From Lingula anatina (lineage: Eukaryota > Brachiopoda > Lingulata > Lingulida > Lingulidae): a DNA stretch of 46,080 nucleotides. Numbering within the stretch: position 1 is the first letter of the stretch; every line of letters begins with the position of its first letter. The stretch spans positions 796,038 to 842,117 of the forward strand of contig NW_019775791.1 in the NCBI RefSeq assembly GCF_001039355.2, written 5' to 3'. Shown piece by piece: positions 11,101 to 26,100 of this stretch. Both the position numbers and the translations under genes were made by a program. The notes beneath the pieces were generated by a model. It did no database searches. It saw only the letters and a list, made by a program, of their open reading frames with translations, and was not told where the DNA came from.

Positions 11101-14100
11101 CAGCTAACTCAAACTACAGAAACCTACCAACCTGAATTTTCTTGTGATGAGTTAAAAATCGGCAGCAGTGAGCCATGGGTTTATCCAGGCTGTTTATCTC
11201 TTGTCAAATACTTTTTGTGGGGGGAGGCCGGGAGGGGATGGGCAGTGGGGTTTTTGTCAAATAAAAAAAAAACAACCTTGAGAGACAAAAACTGCAAATT
11301 TTTGCTAGAATTTTTTTACACCAATTTGATTTCCTCTGGACAGGGGAAAAACATGTTTTTCATTCTGATGAAATCCTATTTCTATCTACCTGCTGTATGT
11401 GAGGAGGGGGGGGGGTCTTCACTCAGTAAACGTATACTCCAGCAGTACATCAAGCGGGTTTCCTCCTGGATGAGGAAAAATCAGGATCAGTACGGCATGC
11501 ACTTCCCCCTGTGAATGTTAATGACCATTATAGCGGAGTTTGCTGGGCAGAGAGAGTTATTGTAGTGTCTGGCGGCTGATTCCTGCCTGGTTGCTAATGT
11601 GGTGAGGCTGAGAAAATTGGCACATCAGAATGGGATGAAAGTGATAGGAGAAGGCGCGGTGTTGATACGCTCAGAATATTGCGACCCCATGGGAGAGATT
11701 ATGAATAATGCATTGACTATTTTTCCCTCGATGAATAGGTGTGTGTATGAGAGTGTAGGAATCAGCCTGAGAGTTTTTTTTTTTTCCAATTTCATACGGG
11801 GAACATCCAGGTGAGGTTTTCTAATAAAAAAAGGTGAAATTAAAAGCGGTGTGTAAGTTCCTGCCAGGCAGGTTGATGGGACAAGGGAGATGCAATGGAT
11901 TGTTGACTGTCGAGGCTTTACGGGTGTGAAATTGCCCCTTGTTAAGATTGAAAACCTATACTACATTGATTGAAATCGGTCGGAGCATAGAAAAGAAGTT
12001 GAGTGTAGATAAATGAAAATTGAACCGTGCTCAAATCAGATTATGCAAAAAGTTATGGGTGAACAAAGGAGACACTGTCAAAGTGGGAAGGAGGCCAGGA
12101 GATTTTCCCTTCACTTCTTGACTTTCTTGACTTCAGTAGCCCTAGAGGAGAGTGGTGTGATTGTGTCGGCTTTTCGTTGGCTTTCTCGGACACTGCCTGG
12201 GGGTTTAAATCTGTGCTGCATTCTGATGTTGAGCCTGCTATCTCTTTCCTTCCCTCTGATAATATTCTTGGCTTGGTTTACAGTGTTTGTCTATTTTTGA
12301 GTCCAAGGAGCTGTAGGCCTTGTTGTCTTTTATGTCAGTTTTCCCCTGTTGGCTTTGGTCTCTTTATTGACAACCTTCGGGGCTTTGTATACCTTCTGAT
12401 GATACAGAGAAAGGTGAAAGATATATCAAAGCATTTTTTACATGGATAAGTAATAGAAATACAGCTTTGCTCTAACACTACAGTGTCAGAAGTAACAGGC
12501 CAAATATTTCCAACCTAGCCTGGGCCCATTCACAATCTTTCATTTTTGAGGTATAGCTTTTCTGTATTCTACTTAATGCAGGGGAAGCGTGTTAGTCTGT
12601 TAATCTGATTGTATTCAGCTAGTCTCCTTGGGGTTAGTAGACATTTGCTAGGTGGACAAATTCATTATGAACGGTCATTGTGAACTGGCAATATTTTGTT
12701 CAATTGAGTCACACTTTGGTCAAGGGCTGCCAGAACCAGATGTTTGTTAGTGATTGTTGTGATGAAGATGTTCAGTTCATTAAATATATGAAGTAATTTT
12801 CTTATTATTATAAGATAAGAGATCAATCTAGATTTTAGCTAGAAGGAATTTAGATTTTGAGATGAGCCAGAAATTTTGAGGCGAACTTTTACTGCTGTAG
12901 ATGACCAGTGAAACTATATGCAAGAGTGGAGTGTATTTTCATATGTTGTTCATCATATGGGAAAGAAAAGAATGTAGACTTGGTCATACTGAAGGCTGGT
13001 TAGGTTCAACTACAGATGTAAGAAATGCCACTTGGAGGCAACAAGAGAGAAAGGATCCAAATGTTGGAAATGTTTGTTTGGTCTTATGTGATATATCACC
13101 CGTGTGGAATATGCTGTCAGTTATAAAAATGAGATGGTGGGAAAATATAACATCGGTTAAAAAAAGTTGTGATACTTGTATCTTTTTTTCTTCGTCTTCC
13201 TTGCTACTGGGCCTTACTCAAGAACAAATAGTGGACTCAAAAATAGTTGTGATTTGGACTGAAATATGCATATAGGTAAATGTCAGGCTGCTTCAGTAAA
13301 TACTGCTTAGTGCGCTGTCGGGAGAAAAAGAGCTTTTATCATCTTACAAAAATGTTGACATACCTATAAAAAAGGTATGTAAAAGAGAAGAGAGCTCTTG
13401 TAGAAGAGATAACTTGCCTTTCTGAAGGATCCACTACTATTCTCTGCTTCACATTATTTTTCCTATTGATTTTCCCTGTTGACACTAATGGCCATAGGTT
13501 TAATTAATATCTCCATTCATGGTGGCAGTAGACATGAAGACGCATCTTAATTTCAGCTTTATGTGCAGAGAGGCGTGACACAGGGGGCAGGGTTTGTGGG
13601 GGGGGGGGGGGGGGAGGGACCGTAGTGCCAAGGAATACCGCTATTAAAGTTGAGTAATGACCTCTATGTTTTCCCTACCTAGACTTTGCCTCTTGGACCA
13701 TTTGCTAATAAATTCAACATTTTACAAGTGATAGCAATAAAGTTGTGTTATTTCTCATTCTCAGTAAAGACATCACACTTGAGTTCCACAGCTAGAAGAG
13801 GCTGCAGTTTGCCTCTGTGAGTTTGCTGCTTTGATTAAAAAAGGGGACTGTGGTCGGAGTTATTTCAGCTCCCTCCTAAGCTTGTAGGTGTAAGTTCAGT
13901 CATGTGCAGGGGCACAGGGGGCCATTCTTCTCCTGTCTCCGCTGTGAGGTTATGAATGACACCTGAGGGCGATTACTCTCACCTTGCCCCTTTTCTCTGC
14001 ATTTGCATCTGAAAGATACCTCAGGTATTGACTCTGCTTGGGTTGAATGAGGCAAATTTTTCAAAATAACTCGTCCTTTAATCCATGGCTAATCTAAGTA

Positions 14101-17100
14101 TGGGTGAGGATCTGTTGTAGTCTTTGTACTGGAGGAAAAGGGGTTGCCCCCGGGGTGAGAGAGAGGTTAGGCTGCAAATAGAGAGATCAAACAGTCCCCC
14201 CTGACCCTGCCTGTCTCTGCCTGACCTTAGCTTTAAGATTCAATTAAGGAACATATTTATTAAGAGGGGAAAGGAGAGAGCACCTTGATACTTCATATGT
14301 ATGGGATATGGACAGAAATAGGAGTGAGAGATAGTGGTCCATTTAATGTGAATGAAGGAATAAAAAAAACAACGGATTAATATGGCTGAAAGGTGTTTAT
14401 TTGAAGAAAGTGTGACTGATTAAAATTGGTAGTAATTAAAAATTTCCACCGCCTGTTATTGTCAGTCTTATTTAACCATATTCAGGCCCAGGTGATGTTA
14501 AATGTTTTATTTTGATAGATGCTCTGTCTGTTTTCACTCCTATGAAAACACTTCTCCAGTGTTACTGAATCATTCTCTCTCTGACGAAATATGCATTAAA
14601 ATAGCAACACATAGAAAGGGCTGGCAAATTTGACACCAGATTTGAGCAAAGCTGGCTTGAATTAAGATGTACAGGTTACAGGTTTCAGAATTAACTCTTT
14701 GCTCTTTGCATGGTGGATAGTTTGACTGGCTCAGTGCTGGCAGGTCATTAGATTAACACTGGTTGTTTCCAGAGCCAATAGTTTTTTCCCAGTGGGTAAA
14801 GTTGGCTATTAATTCAAAAGAAACAAGGGTTGAAAACAGCAATTGATTAGTGTGGTTTTCTGTGTTCATTCTGTCAGCCGTATACTGTGAACAGCTATCA
14901 AAATGTGACCTATTGGTTGATTGTGAAAAACATTCCCCACAGAATAGAGTACAGTACATCATAGTATTAGGTCTGCCCCTGGGTCAACAAGTTCCTGTCC
15001 TCTTCAATATGTCCTGTTTAGATGACCCTGGGGAATTTTTACAGAACTTTTCTAAAAATTAATTATCATCATATTGTTCAGACTTGGTGCCATTTCTTCC
15101 TACTTTTTTCTTCCAGTCCAAAATCATGTCTGAAATAAAGTAATTGTTGAAAGATGTTTTTTCCTTTATTCAGCTGTTGATAAATCATCATAGTTCAATG
15201 GTATTGTGATACAATTTACAAAAGATTCACTTTTATGTTTTAAACAAACTTTACTTTCACTGATTGTAAACTTAATTTGAATTTTTTCTTAAAATTAAAC
15301 TGCTGCTGATTTCAGGTGAACCAAGGTTGATATTTGCAAATCGTAAGGATGTACGAATGGTGGATGCAGAGAATCCACATGCCAATGCCACCATCATCGT
15401 CAGCGGCCTGGAGGATGCCGCCGCCTTGGATTTTTACTATGACGCAACAACGCCAATAATCTTCTGGACAGATGTGAGCCTGGAGGTGATCATGAAAACG
15501 TACCTTTTTCCTAACGGAACCAAAAATGCAATCAAAGTCGTCAGTACAGGATTAATAGCACCGGACGGCCTAGCATGTGACTGGCTAGGGAAAAAATTAT
15601 ACTGGACGGACTCCGAAACCAACAGGATAGAAGTCAGTGATTTCAATGGAAATTTTCGAAAAGTATTATTCTGGCAAAATCTTGATCAACCGAGGGCAAT
15701 AGCGCTTGATCCACTCAATGGGTAAATATATTAAACACATTTTAAGTCAAATAACACTGAATATTTCTGTGGCAATCCTCAGTCTTTTTCTTTTTCTGAA
15801 AACTTTCCATCTCTTTAAAGTAAATACCTTGGAAGTACATTGAAAGGAATTTTGAGTTAAGTGATTTCATAAAAGATTAAAATCACATGCAGGATAGATC
15901 CATTATCTCTCCCTGTAGAACCCCAGTACCATGAGCCATAGCACCAGGAAACACAGTGTTTGCTGGATTATCTTGTGATTTAGTATTGCAGTAATTTGAT
16001 CTTCAGACACATTTGGTATCTCCAGAAGATTCTCTGCACCATGCAGAAAAGCACGTCCCAGTGTTTGGGGGGGGGGGGGGGAATTCCACTCCTGCTGCTG
16101 TTATAATAAAGACTACGTTAAGGTGTTTATAGGTGTGTAGTGAGAGGGTGACTTACAGTATATATCCCACAGAATCACACACAGACATCAAAGAGGAGTT
16201 TTTTCACAAATGAAATGAAAGTACATCCATAATATTCATATATTGATGTTTTAGAATTATATGAACATACCTATCTGTAGGTTATAGGTGCATAATAATA
16301 ATAATATCCCACTTTACATTGGTCACATGTGTAAGAAAAAAAAGCAATAGCAGCGTGCCATTGTTGTTTGGATAAACATACCACCAAGTTATGGAGGCAT
16401 GAAAAGTAAATTAGAATCAAGGCTGCCATGCATGCGTATTTAAAAGGGTTTGCTTGGAATTGGTCCCTATCCTTTTACCTTCTTTTTCAGTCCATGAAAA
16501 TATTGACTTATCAGTTATTTGTGTATGATTTTAAGTAGTTTATTTGATTAGAATTTGTGCTCCAAGTTTTTACAGCCCTGTGAAAAACTGTGAATGGTTT
16601 GATATCAAATTCAAGTTGTGTGAAAAGTAAAGTGAACATTGTGACATGTGACACATAGCACGGATTCCATCTTATTGAATTTAAGTTGTTTTTTTTTTTC
16701 CTTTTAGATGATTGAAAATATTTTATCAACAACAATTTGATGTTTTCACTTTTGAAGGTGAATTTCTCCACCAATAGATTTTATCCATTTCAAAAATAAA
16801 CACCTCACTCTTACTAGTACTTGTATTCAAACTAGTCCACACTTTTTAACAACCATCCCTGGCGCGCAATGATGACAATTTCTAATGAATCTTTTCCTTG
16901 ACAAGGGTTTGTATTGGAGTCCTTCCTCACTGGTAACAAATACTTCCTTCAGTGTAAAACTTGGCACCAGTGTCACTCCTGAAAGTTCCAAATGAAAGTC
17001 CCCAGTGAATTTAAGCACAGAGCTAGTTGAAGCCCTAATGTAACACCAGAAGTAAGGGTCAGTTTTATAAATGACTCTTTACACAAAAGATTCCCTTTGG

Positions 17101-20100
17101 TCTGAAATTGTTTTTGACCTTTTCTTGTCACTTTCCCTACAACACAAAGGATGCTTAAGGGTTTCACAATAAGAGTGCGTTCCCAGAGATTTAGATCGAT
17201 CCATCCGGATTGACCTAACTCCTTGGGGGTTCACGCTAAATTGCTGTCAAACGAGTGCGCACGGTAGTTAATTACCCCCTTACAGGTTTCAGTAGGCGGG
17301 ACGGACATTTAAGCCGGCTAAGCTGACAGTAATCTAGTGAGACTCCCCACAGGAATAGATCGATCTAAAATCTGTGGGAATGGGGTCTAAAACTATCATA
17401 CTAGATATTTTAAAGCAACTCGTCTCCTATTGTTTTCATCATACTCATATTATCACCATATTTTCTGTACTCATCACTAGGGGAAGGTGTGTTAATCTGA
17501 TTGCATTCAGCAAGAGTCCACGTGGAGTCAGTGCACACTAGCTTTTACCATAGATACATTGTGAATTGGCCCTTGGTGTAGAGTTTCTCATCAAATATGA
17601 AGAAGCCAAATGGTATCAAAAGGGAGGAGAATGGTCTTGATTTGGATGGGGGTAGAGGTGATCCACCTAAATCTAACGTGAATGCGCCGTCTATGACATC
17701 AGTCCACATGACTGTGTGTTGTTAGCCTATGGCATGTGGAACCACATACCTCTCCCTACAGTGTGTGTGTTTGTTACATCAGGGACCCACTCAGGTGGAA
17801 ATAACCAACAAAGCTCAGAAGCCCATAGGGGCTAACAAAACATACTCTGGTTCCCTTAGGTGTATTGCGTAGTACTGGTGAAAGTCCCTTCTCCCCATTC
17901 AAGTATCCCACTGGAAAAATGCACCTAACGTCACATGTTCCTTTGTATGTATGTGCATGTGTGTGCTTGCGTGCATGGGCAGACACGGTTGGAAAATGAC
18001 TCCTGCTAAAAGAAGTAAAACTCCCATACTGTACATCAGTTTGTGACACATTTTGAATACGCTGTGCTTGCTTCTATACTTGTGCGTAAATGGAGCTGAC
18101 GCACGTGGTCGTATGCTGGTTGTACGCACAACGCACAATTAGTCAAACAGTTCTTCCCTTTGATATAATGTTATCGTGTATTTTATTACAATAATCGGTT
18201 GTGTGATAAAAAAACAGCTTGTTTGATGTCACTGTAGAGCGCAGATAGAGATGAGGGCAGGCAGGTCGCATCACAATTTCCTAGAATTTCTGTTTTTTTC
18301 TAGGTGATCATTATTTATGGTGTGTATCATATAGCTGAATTAAAATAGGCAGTTTTTGTAGATGATCAAAACATGGAAAAATAATATTTGAAAGAACAGA
18401 AGCTCAGATTGACAATTTTTCATAGAAGCATGATTTCCAATTAGCTAATAGTAAGTTTTGGGTTTAAATTTATAGGGTTTTGATTAAGCAAGGTTCTGCG
18501 TGTTTATAGAAGCACAAGGCTAAAATCCCTGTTTTCTGCTCAAGAATTTGTTGGTAACAAGTTAGTTTGAAGTGTAAGGGGTTAATTGTGGAACTGCCTT
18601 TGAACCTGCCTCAGATTACTGGACCAAAAACAGGAAAACAGGTTGAAATAAGTGGTCGTTACAGTACAGTTCTGTACAGGGCATTCTTTCTGGCTGATTT
18701 TTTTTTTCAAAGAGCCATTACTGAAATAGGTATTTTAAAATTTTGAATATGGAAAATGGAATTAGGAAAATCTTCAAATAACTATGCATCAATTTAATAA
18801 ACTCAGTAAGGATCTTGAGAATTCAGAAAATAAGAGGTCCAAGAAAAAGACTTGTCCCTCCTCTCTAATATGTCTGCAAATATCCTTGCCACTTGTCAGT
18901 ACATATTAGAAATCTGTTGAAAGAACTTCAGCAACCCTGGGTTAGATTAGCGTTAATGATGACACATCCCGAGCGCCTGCCAACCCAAACATGCCAAGAT
19001 ATGCTCCTCAGTCCTAGTGCTGGAGGACGCAATTTCCAGACCCTATCATACTTACTGTGGATCGATCTATCTCCAAGGGGATTCTTGCTAAATTGCAATC
19101 AACTTAAGCAGCTTAGATGTCTGTCACACCTACTGAAGCAGCTAGGGGGCAATTAATTATTGTTTAGCAGCTTCAATAGGTGTGCCAGACATCTAAGCTG
19201 CTAAAGCTGAAAGCAGTTTAGCGAGAAACCCCTTAGAGATGGATTGATCCTGGTAGATTGATCTAGGTATGGGTCATACATTCTGCTGTCTATGGCTGTT
19301 CTCAAAATTTCATATGCCATATTAACAGGGTGATGTAACTGACTTGGCTTACATTTTTCATCCAATGAATCAATGATATTTTTAAGAGAAGCAGGTGAAA
19401 CAGTAAAGATACCCTTGGGATTTGGCCCTAGTAGTTTTTACGGGTGCTGTAATCAGCATGGTTACTGAATTTTAGTTTTGCTGCCAAAATTATGACAGTG
19501 TAATTATGTTACTTACATGGATTGTCTTATTAGTAATTATATTTATGGATAAATGCCCTGTTAATAATTATTATTGATTATTGAAACACCCTATTAATTT
19601 TCTAAATGTCTACTCCTGTTACTTACAGGTACTTATGCTGTCTGGGTTGATGTCATAAAGTGAATTTATTATTCATGAGCCAATGATTTATTATAATATA
19701 TTATTTATTATGCATACTAATCATAGTATATTTGCCAGAGTTTTATATTTTAAAATCATTTCAGGAACATGTTCTGGACAGATTGGGGAGAAACACCAAA
19801 AATTGAGAAAGCTGGTATGGATGGAAAACCAGAGACCAGGTCCACCATTATCAAAGACAACATATTCTGGCCAAATGGCCTGACGATAGACTACGATGAA
19901 CAAAAAATCTACTGGGCAGATGCAAAACTTAGTTTTATACATAGTTGTAACTATGACGGTAGTGACAGACAGCAGATTGTGCACGGGGACCTACCTCACC
20001 CCTTTGCTCTCACCGTCACGGACCAGATGTTATTCTGGACGGATTGGAAATCGCGTGCAATACATTACAGTAACAAAATCACCGGCAGTCAGAGAATGAC

Positions 20101-23100
20101 AGTTCATGAGGGGATTTACTCACCAATGGATATTCATGCTTTTTCACAGAGCAGGCAGAAACCAGGTAAGAAAAATTATCTCTTGTTCATCCAACCTCTG
20201 TCCTTATTACTTTGAGCTTCAAGATCACTTTTAGCTTAAATGGAGATGCTGAATATAATTAGTAGAATTTGTCACTTTCCCACCTACTTTCCATCCCCCC
20301 CCCCCCCCCCAAACACCACCACCACCACCTCAAATCTCATTCTCATTCTTGTTTCCTGAGCAGTTTACATTTACCCAAATGAAATCTATTTTCAACCTAG
20401 AGGCCAAGGAAACATATATCTGGATGTGAGACAATGCTTGTAGCATATTATAGGTCATCTGCTATTTATAATAGAACATTCCATGATAACAAGACAATAT
20501 TGAGAGTTAGGGAGCGTCACAACGTGCCCATGTCACATATATCTCCAGTGAAAGAAGGATTGCTTTCACAGAACTTAGTGTACTGTTTAAGGCTGCGTGC
20601 ACAATGAAACTTGTATTAGGTAGGTTGAACAGGAATTCTCGCTGAATGCAATATTAGATTAACAGACTAACACACCTCCTGGTGTTGAGAAGAATATAGA
20701 AAAACTGGTGATTACACAAGCAAGTTCGAAATGAGGAGGCATGGTATTCTGATTGCATTCAGCAAGAGTCCCTGAGTAGATGGATCAATGTACCTAGTAT
20801 GATAGTTACATTGTGGCAGACATCTTGTATGTATACACAATATCATCTCTTATCCTGTATCATGGCCTCCACCTGTCATATATGGTGATAAGTCTATAGA
20901 GGTGAGGACAAGTGCCTGGATAGCTAGGATAATTACTTGTTAGAGTCAAACAAAATGTATTAATAATTTCCCTTAAACATTGCTTTGCTAGTAGTACTTA
21001 ATTTTTCTTAATTCCATTTTTTTGAACAGCTAGCTGACTTCATGTTATTAAGTACTATTTAAATAAAAGTGGTAAATTTAAAAAAAAAGGACCAAAAAAA
21101 TTGAGATGTTGGACCATTATAAGACCATGAACTAAGAGGTGCCTGGTATGTATAAATATGTCCTTAAAGCTATTAGATTGACCTGGAGCTGGAAGAAGTG
21201 TCAGCAAGGGAGGGCTAGGAGAGGGCAGTAAGAACTGGAAGGATCAAAAATCCAATTTTCTTTTTAAGTGGTTTTCCAACATATGCAGGCCCAGACTCCC
21301 AGTTGATAGGCTATTGAGATATTTCTTTCTACATTTTCTTAAAATTCAAAATCATACCATAAACTAACTGCAGTGTGCTGTGGTTTCTCTGTCTACAGAT
21401 GGTAGACTGTGAGCAGCTGAGGATCTGGAAATGTAAAAATGTGTCACTGGGTCCTCAGATAATAATAATAATGGAATGATTATTAATACATAAATGCTCT
21501 ATATTGTTTCACCATACGGGTGAGCTGTGTTTGAACAGGAAGGTATTTTATTTTATTCAGAGACACGACAACAAGTCCACATCTTCTGTCTTCTGATTGA
21601 AGAGTTCTGTCCTAATTTTTACAATTTCATTTAGTTTCAAGAGAGAGGAATAAAGATTTGATTAATTATATTTTAATAGAACACCAATAATTGGACAAAA
21701 GTGTTATTAGTAACTTAGCTATGTGAGGTAATTTTAAACCTTATCCTTTACCTGGAGGAGAGGAGTAGAGAGTCTTGACATCCTCTGAGGAGAAATAGTG
21801 ACAAAAAAACTTATGTAAAAGATCTTTCCACTCCAAGCTTTAGATTCCAGTGAAATCTATGATCTCAGACAGTCCAAATTCAATGTATTACCTGACTTAT
21901 TGAATGAAATAAGTTGCCTGAATTCTCCCATTAATCATGGTTAAACTACAAGGCATAATAAATCTCATGGCACCATTTATTGATCAATGCTTCTCATTAT
22001 TGTGTCTTAGACATCATCAATCATGCCCACTCCAGGGCCTCCAGTAAATCTCCCTGGCCCTAGAACAGCATTTTAATACAGTAGTCAGTATAGTGGGTGT
22101 CCAGTACTCAAGCCTCTGTGTGTTGTTGTGTGGGTGTGTTCTCTATAAATTTGATATTCTAGGTGTACGTTGGTATCGAGTACAATACAGAAAAGCTGGT
22201 AATTATATGGGTATGTAAGAAACAAGAGAAGGCATTTCAATCTGATTGTATTCAGCAAGAGTCCTCATGTTGTAAGTGTGCAGTAAATAGTTCCAAAAGT
22301 TCATTGTGAACCCACCTAATACTTCTAGAGTGCTGGTGTTTTCTTCCAGTGTCTAGATATTTCTAGAGTTCTGGTGTTTACTGCTAGTTCAGAGAAGCAG
22401 GGTTTATCTTCAGCACACCCTAGCTGGTGATAACTCGGCCATTGAACCCAGTACACCAGCTTAAATAGCTTCTATGGTTTCTGTGGGCTATAGTAAAATA
22501 AATCATTCTGTGATGAAATATTTCCCTGCTTCTCCTGATTGATACCCAGTTTCCTCCTGCTGGCAAACGGCTTTCATTTCTACATATTTATCTGAACCTT
22601 CTTCAGTGCTGTTTATAAAGTAGGCAGTTTTTATTTATTTCTTGAATTTCTCTAGTGGTGTGTTCATGTTGACAATTCTAAGCTTAGAGCGCAATCAGAA
22701 CAGCGAACTAACAGATCCGCGGATCAAATATGGCTGACCCACTTGAATACTTGCTGCGTAATCCCCGCGGGGGAAGCTATTCTAATTTGGAATTAAGCGG
22801 CAAGCTTTTAAGCTGGTCACCATTTTGATCCATGGATCTGTTAGTTTGCTGTTCTAAATGTGCTACTACTTTGATATCAGTTGTTGACTGGCCCCAGAAC
22901 ATGCCATATTTCATATCTACACCATCATCTTTACTTTAGCACCAATTGTTATCATCACTGCTGTGAACATGGCTTTTGTGACAGGCTTCATTTTCATTTC
23001 AGCCCATTAGCTGGTTTGGAACAAATCAATGGAAAACTGGCAAAAACCTAATTCTTTTGTCAAAAATTTTTCAGTGTGTTTTGAACAAGGATGAGATTTT

Positions 23101-26100
23101 TCCTACTATTGGCAGATCTCTGACTTTTTAGGAGCTAAAAATATCATTGGCCTTGGCGGCCCCCTATATCCCACATCATATTTTCCTTCTTTTTCACTAA
23201 ATGGCTGTCTCATCCCTGGTTGAAATAAAATTAGCCAACTAGATCCCAGCGCCCCCTTTGTGTGTTGTGATATATGTCTACCTGAGTGGTCAGTGTTTTA
23301 ATTGTCCCCTGTGTATATGATATGACATGAGCTGGTATTACCTTGATGTGATCTATGCAACACTTGCCACTAGGGGACATACATTTAATGAGAGTAATGG
23401 TGCTAGGCTACTGACGTGTGAATGTGCTTTTTACCAAACACGGCTAATGGTTATTAATGCTATCAGCTGCTGATAGATGGGTATCGGTTTGCAAAATAAT
23501 TGAAAGTCCCATTTATTATTTAGATGAGGTGTTGTTGCCTTTTTTATTCCCTTTAATGTATGCCATTTCATTTTGCTGTAGTGATGTTTATTTGGATGAG
23601 AAAATTTATGAACAAGCTCTGAATATAGAGATAGGAGAAAAAATGCAATGAATAACTTAATTCTGCCAGATGATGAATTAGTTTTCTTTAAAATCCCACC
23701 TTTGTTATCCTTTTGTTTGCATTTTTTTTTCAACCCTAATGTGAAAAGATGTTTTTTTTTTGTTGAAAAATAAGAAGGAATCGTATTCAATCAAGGATCT
23801 TCCACTTACTTTACCCCATCAAGTGCTCCATAATAAAAATATCAATTACGGAAAATTCATCTTGGATAAAAACCACAAAAAGTTCTCACTTTGCACTCTA
23901 CGCAATTTAACGACCGACTTTGTCATTGAAATCTTCCAAAGAATAGTTAACATCTTGCATGAAATTTTCAACTACAACTATTATATCTTAACAGGCATTT
24001 ATGGCCTATTTAAAATTCCGGCAGAACCCAAAGTCAAGTCAAGCTAGTCAAATTTGAAGATAGAGCACCGCTAAAAATGAATTGCCTCCTCCCACTTGAT
24101 GTCAGTATCGTCCCATTCCCCAGCTGTCTGGGGGCTGTGATATATAGCCAGACATTCTTGTGAGTTCTAATGTAATGCTTAATGCCTCTTCTTCTCACCT
24201 TTGTGGCCTTACAACAAGACACAAACACTCTGCCTTTCTCTGACACAATCAAACGCACAATGTATTTTTTATCAAAACTAAAAGCAAATTAAAGCAAAAT
24301 AATTGTGCAGTGTACTTTTATTTATCTGTATTGAGACACTAACCAATTTTTTGCAGACGTCTATATTTAAGCAAAAGATCGTGTCTCTGGCTCGCCAACT
24401 TTGACTCTTTATTATTCATCACTTTTTTTTTCCTCTTTGACGTGGACGCTCGAAGTCTTTGTTATCAAAATAACTCTTCATGAAATGGTGACAAAACCAT
24501 TTTTTATTTAAAGAGCAAATTGCAGCAGCTAGAAACATTCAGTGATGTGTCTCTAATTTATGTTCAGATTTTAGATGAACATTTTGGAAAATTTATATCT
24601 CAAATTGACGTCTATTTCAGTCTAGTTGGCGTGTGTGCTGAGAGGTAAATGGCGCTGATAATGTGGTGTCAGTTTCTGTGGTTAGGTGATAATAGCGAAG
24701 AGATAATTCAACTGCCAGCACAGATTGAATACATAGCATTCTTCTTCTTCAAGTTTACCATGGCTTCAATCTGGCCTTGAGCCACAGACAGCAGTGGCAG
24801 AAATAGAATCTTTATGAAAAATTATCATCGTATCGCATGCCTATATTTTTGTGCAAAAAAAGCTGTTTGGGTGGTTTGAATAATGCACGAAAAAACTCAC
24901 TTTGAACTTTTAACATAAGTTTTTTGAAAGAACTATAATAGCATCGGCTGTTGTTTGACAAACTAGACAAAATGACTGTCTGGTATGACTGTGATTCATG
25001 TAGGTAAAAAAAAAAATTAAAAAAAATTGAAAAAATCAGCCTAACAATGTTTTAAAACACAGTGAGATTTCTGCTGATTTCTCAGACACCTGGTTTAATA
25101 AGGGTGTCTTTTGTCATGTTTCTCATTTCAAGTAGTACCTGTCACTAGTTTCCTTCTACTTCTCCCAGCAGTTCAAATCAGTTGGCTCCAGAAAATCTGC
25201 AAAGAACAAAGCACTCATTTTGCCTGCTAAATGTCAAGAATTTTTCTATCAATGAAGGCAGTATTGCAAGAGAACACCTTAGTGTGTCTGGTGCCTTGAA
25301 GATCATATTTCTGTTGACAGGGGAATATTTAGAGAGTAGACTATGATTGATGACTTGCCATTGTTATAGTAGATGTGTCATTTCCCTTTGGATAATTACA
25401 TCACATGATATTTGTTTGAGGCTGTTCGCTATGAATTAAGGGCTGAGAGGGAAAAAATAATAATTAGTGGAAACTCAGATGTGGCCGCCCGATGGATCAC
25501 ACTTCTTAATAGGCACATCTATCATCCTGGATGTGTGTGATGAAATAGGCTGAGAGTAGCTAGTGGTAGCTGGCTTGCCTTATAATGAAATAGCATGGTG
25601 TAGACGCACAGTATAAAATCCATACCTGTACGCAGGGTAATAAATCTTGGGTTTGCCATTGGGCTAATCAGCACTTTTTACGCCACTCCTGTGGTTCACA
25701 TTCAATTATTTAAGCCAATTGACTGTGGAAACTGTATTGATGCAGACAGTGTAAAACAATTTTGACATTTAGATATAAATTCAGTAAAATATTGCAGAAT
25801 AGGTGAGCCACAACTGATAACAATGTATAGAATGAGGTTTATTTGTGAAGAGACAATAGATGTCTTGTTTTCAAAGGTGAATCTCTTATTTTCACAGGGA
25901 TATAAATATCTTCACAATTCCTGATCCAAAGAATAAGATTCCTCATCATTCCCAAATCAGAAAGTAAAAAAAGCCCACTTTCCCTAATTCCAGGGATATA
26001 AACTCTCTCTAACAATATCCCATTTCCATGAATATAAATCATAACTATCTCCTTCCCATGGATCAAATGACCTAGTTTACGATTTGAATATACTGGAATT

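Larger units (their letters stand above)
8179..15315. other. LRP5/6 intron 1 (7.1 kb)
   Basis: It contains a (GA)n tract at about 8371-8394, a poly(G) run near 13599, a foldback fragment at 12551-12676 and otherwise AT-rich sequence. Several open frames of 60-170 codons (for example 10996-11514) lack splice context or domains, and I regard them as chance. No RNA gene recognised. Confidence 0.6.
15722..19764. other. LRP5/6 intron 2 (4.0 kb)
   Basis: Non-coding. It holds a poly(G) run near 16066, an (AAT)-type tract near 16293, two palindromic elements (17176-17385 and 19059-19250) and a foldback fragment (17479-17572). No exon is supported. Confidence 0.6.

Noticed and set aside
10996-11514. 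172-codon plus-strand open frame in LRP5/6 intron 1
   Set aside because: Low-complexity G and A runs inside the frame, no domain, no splice context and no codon pattern like the neighbouring exons.
23431-24258. Overlapping open frames on both strands in intron 3
   Set aside because: AT-rich, Lys/Asn/Ile-rich translations without splice signals; no domain.
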